This document shows, one piece after another, positions 61,727-64,000 of a stretch of DNA of 64,000 bases; positions within the stretch are counted from its first letter, which is position 1; each line of letters opens with the position of its first letter. Source of the DNA: Phalacrocorax aristotelis (taxonomy: Eukaryota; Chordata; Aves; Suliformes; Phalacrocoracidae); the NCBI RefSeq assembly GCF_949628215.1, contig NW_027441285.1, positions 1 through 64,000 on the forward strand, read 5' to 3'. The notes beneath the pieces are model-generated. The model had not been told where the DNA came from. It saw only the letters and a program-made list of their open reading frames with translations, and searched no databases. The translations under genes and the position numbers were made by a program.

Positions 61727-64000
61727 ATGGAGCTGAGGTCGCGGCGCCGCAAGATGCCCCAGTCCCCCCCTGCCCAGTGTCCCCCGGCGCCGCCGGAGGA
61801 GCAGGCAGGACCCTCCCGTGTGCCACCCCCGCGCAAAAGAAAGCGTCCGGTCCCCAAGGAGGAAGGTGAGCGCAGAGCATCCCCCACCGGGCACCTGCCA
61901 GAGGGGATTTTGGCTGGTGCCCAGCTGTGCAAGCGGAGGCCCCCGCATCGTGGCAAGGCGCCCCGGCCTCTCCCCCGTCCCGCTCCCGGCACTGCCGCCC
62001 CAGCACACCGGCGCGGTGCTGGGGGTGACAGCGCCGCTGTCCTCCGACAGTATGCAGGCTGTGCTGGCGAGCAGACTGTGACCCCGAAGTCGTGGGGCAG
62101 CTGTGCCGTCAGAAGGGGCTCTGCGTCCATGAGAACTGCCTGGTGAGTCCCCGGGGCTCAACACCCACCGGTCCACAACACCCCGCCCTCTCCAGCACCG
62201 CGGCACAGGCAGCCCCTGGCACGCACCCTCTTTTCCCCCCTTGCAGTACCACGCCACCAGGCTGGGCCAGAAAGGGGCCGATGAAGAGGGCTTCTACGGC
62301 TTTCTCTTCCCCGACATCCGGCAGGAGCTGAAGCGGGTGGCACAGAAGGTGAGGCCGGAGGGGACGTGTCCCCACCGTGGTCCCCGTGTCCCGAGCCCGG
62401 CGCTGCACAGGCCAGCAACCCCCCAGGAATGCTCTGGCAGCTGGCTGCAAGCAACCGCCCCCAGATCCTCCTTCCCCCAAAAGGGCCCATTTCTGCAGCA
62501 CTGGGAATTTGGGGAGGGTAGGGGACGTTATCAGCGGCCCAGTGTCAATGGCCAGGCAGCCCACCGAAACGCGGCGGGGCTGCGCTGGGCGAGGGCGAAC
62601 AGGGCTCCCCGGGGAGCGCGGCATTGACTGCGCGGCGCTGACGCTGTCCACCTCCATGCCGTCCCCAGAGGTGCTGCATCTGCCGGCTGCGGGGTGCCTC
62701 GGTCGCCTGTCGGCGCAGGCGCTGCCGCCGAATCTTCCACTTCCCCTGCGGCAGTGAGCGGGGCTGCGTCTCCCAGTTCTTCGGGGAGTTCAAGTGAGTG
62801 TGGCCGCCTTGAAGGGCCAGGGCCGGACCCAGGCCAGGGCCTGGGGCAGAGGAGGCCTGTGGCTGAACCGTCACCTCCCTCCCACAGGTCCTTCTGCTGG
62901 AAGCACCGGCCGGTGCAGCGGGTGCGGGCGGTGCAGCAGGACGAGACCCCCTGCCTCATCTGCCAGGAGGTGGTGGCGGGGCGGCCCTGCTACGACACCC
63001 TGGTCTGTCCTGCCTGTGCCAGCGCCTGGTTCCACCGCCGCTGCATCCAGGTAGGCGACATCGCCCCCGGCCCCTGACGGGATCAGCCCTGTCGTCACCC
63101 TGTCGCCCAGCTCCCAGGGGGCGAACGAGACCCGCCCCGGCTCTGACGTTGATGCCCTCTCTGCCCCAGGGCCAGGCGCTGCGCTCTGCCCTGCACTACT
63201 TCCGCTGCCCCCTCTGCCAGGACGTGCCGACCTTCCAGGCGGAGATGTTTCGCCTGGGCATCAAAATCCCCGACAGGTCGGTGCCCTCCCCGCTGCCCCC
63301 TTCCCCCTCCGTGGTGCTCCGGCCGATCCCCTCCTGCCTCCCTGGGTGCCAGCAGGGTGGCCCCCACGCCCCCCGCGGCTGAGGGCTTCCTGTCTCCCGC
63401 AGGGATGCTGCCTGGGAGGAGGACGGGGCCTTCGCGGACCACTACCAGCGGCACAGCTCCTGCGATGCCAGCCAGTGCCTGTGCCCGGTGGGACGGGAGC
63501 AGGCGGAGGTGAACGGGTGAGTGCCCGTGTCCCCGGTCCCTGCAGCCCCGGCGAGGAGACGATGCCTTCGTCTCCTCCTCTGGGCAGGTATCCCGGGGGG
63601 GGTCGGGTCCCTGGGATGGCGAGCTGGGCCTGGCACCAGGTGCGTGCCGGCAGCTCAGCTGCAGGTGCCTGGAGGGGAGCAGGGCCCAACGCTGCGCCCG
63701 GGCTGGCAGCCCACAGCTCGGGGGGCCTTTGGTGGCAGTGGGTCCCATTGCTCCCCCAGGCCCTGGAGACTTCTGCTCTGTGGCTCCTGTGCCTCCCGCG
63801 GCACCCACCAGCTCTGCTCCGGCATAGGAGAAGACGCCGACTCCTGGGAGTGCGGCGACTGCAGCGGCACGGGCACTGGTGAGGGGGGCGGGGCAGGGTG
63901 CCCACGGCCACGTGGCCACCACAGCACGTGGGACCTGGGGCCAGGCGCAGGGCTCTGATGCGGGGAGGGAGCGAGCGTGGCCTGGACTTGTTGTGCTCAT
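61727..64000 (+). CDS. PHF7-like: PHF7-like PHD/RING-finger protein, copy 15 (cut by window end)
   Basis: Exons visible: 61727-61865, 62051-62142, 62247-62348, 62669-62793, 62888-63050, 63170-63276, 63403-63516, 63760-63878. The window ends in intron 8, so the last exon is not seen. Markers are P41, V181, eight G and GCAGGT in intron 7. It shares a one-base intron 3 deletion with copy 5 and its LTR length with unit 13, so its two ends point to different relatives. The coding part visible is intact through the last PHD-like module. Confidence 0.9.

Larger units (their letters stand above)
1..64000 (+). repeat. Tandem array of ~4.32-kb PHF7-like gene units (15 units, both ends open)
   Basis: The same unit repeats head to tail across the whole window. 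Measured from one LTR end to the next (355, 4676, 8999, 13320, 17642, 21963, 26285, 30607, 34929, 39246, 43540, 47861, 52170, 56492, 60801) the unit lengths are 4321, 4323, 4321, 4322, 4321, 4322, 4322, 4322, 4317, 4294, 4321, 4309, 4322 and 4309 bp. The distance from LTR end to start codon is exactly 926 bp in all 15 units, and the distance from AATAAA to the next LTR is 435 bp in all 14 visible cases. Most length change falls in the LTR and in homopolymer runs of introns 2 and 7. Scattered substitutions distinguish the units, so this is not one unit copied by an assembler. No unrelated sequence interrupts the array, and neither array end is in the window. Confidence 0.98.

Noticed and set aside
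1-64000. CRISPR array, rDNA array or satellite DNA
   Set aside because: The unit is over 4 kb and carries a full spliced gene with promoter and poly(A) signal; there are no short direct repeats with unique spacers and no rRNA sequence.
1-64000. Assembly loop repeating one unit
   Set aside because: Units carry distinct private substitutions and length changes (for example at 14335-14340, 20691, 38131, 50729, 55412), which a repeated copy of one unit would not have. Read support is still needed to settle copy number.

Overview
The window is one head-to-tail tandem array. A unit of about 4.32 kb is repeated without interruption from edge to edge: 14 complete units plus the first part of a fifteenth, and the first unit begins inside its own leading repeat. 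LTR-end-to-LTR-end spacing runs from 4294 to 4323 bp. The GT-AG split gene, the vertebrate PHF7-type protein, the GC-rich short introns and a solo LTR of a type common in bird genomes all point to a bird, probably a songbird, on a GC-rich microchromosome or other ampliconic region. The species and chromosome cannot be read from the sequence.

Each unit, left to right on the + strand, holds: (1) a 485-bp solo LTR lying antisense to the gene; (2) a 795-bp 5' flank with an AT-rich start and a GC-rich remainder; (3) a core promoter, with ATAAATA 30 bp upstream of an initiator-like TCAGT; (4) a nine-exon gene of about 2.4 kb encoding a predicted 348-residue PHF7-like (PHD finger protein 7) protein; (5) an AATAAA signal; (6) a 435-bp spacer with nothing recognisable. 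The protein has a basic N-terminus with a PRKRKR cluster, an extended PHD module (residues 48-159), a central RING/PHD-variant module (175-223) and a C-terminal PHD-like module (263-315). In mouse, PHF7 is an E3 ligase acting on histone H2A in spermatids; in flies Phf7 supports male germline identity. A chromatin-directed E3 role in the male germline is therefore the natural inference here, but the sequence alone does not show it.

All 14 complete copies keep every splice site, every zinc ligand and an open frame, and the fifteenth is open as far as it is visible. Protein differences are few: R/H31, Q/P41, A/V181, G/S313 and P/S328. Marker combinations are mosaic (all four combinations of an exon 5 and an intron 7 marker occur), which fits unequal crossing-over and gene conversion in a young array. 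Copies 6-9 form an especially homogeneous block. Because the LTR sits at the same place in every unit, it inserted before the amplification and now travels as part of the unit.

The points most worth following up are the size and location of the array (both ends run off the window), the reading frame of the last exon, the antisense LTR between every pair of genes, and three strong G-quadruplex motifs per unit, which could explain why such an array is missed by short-read assemblies.
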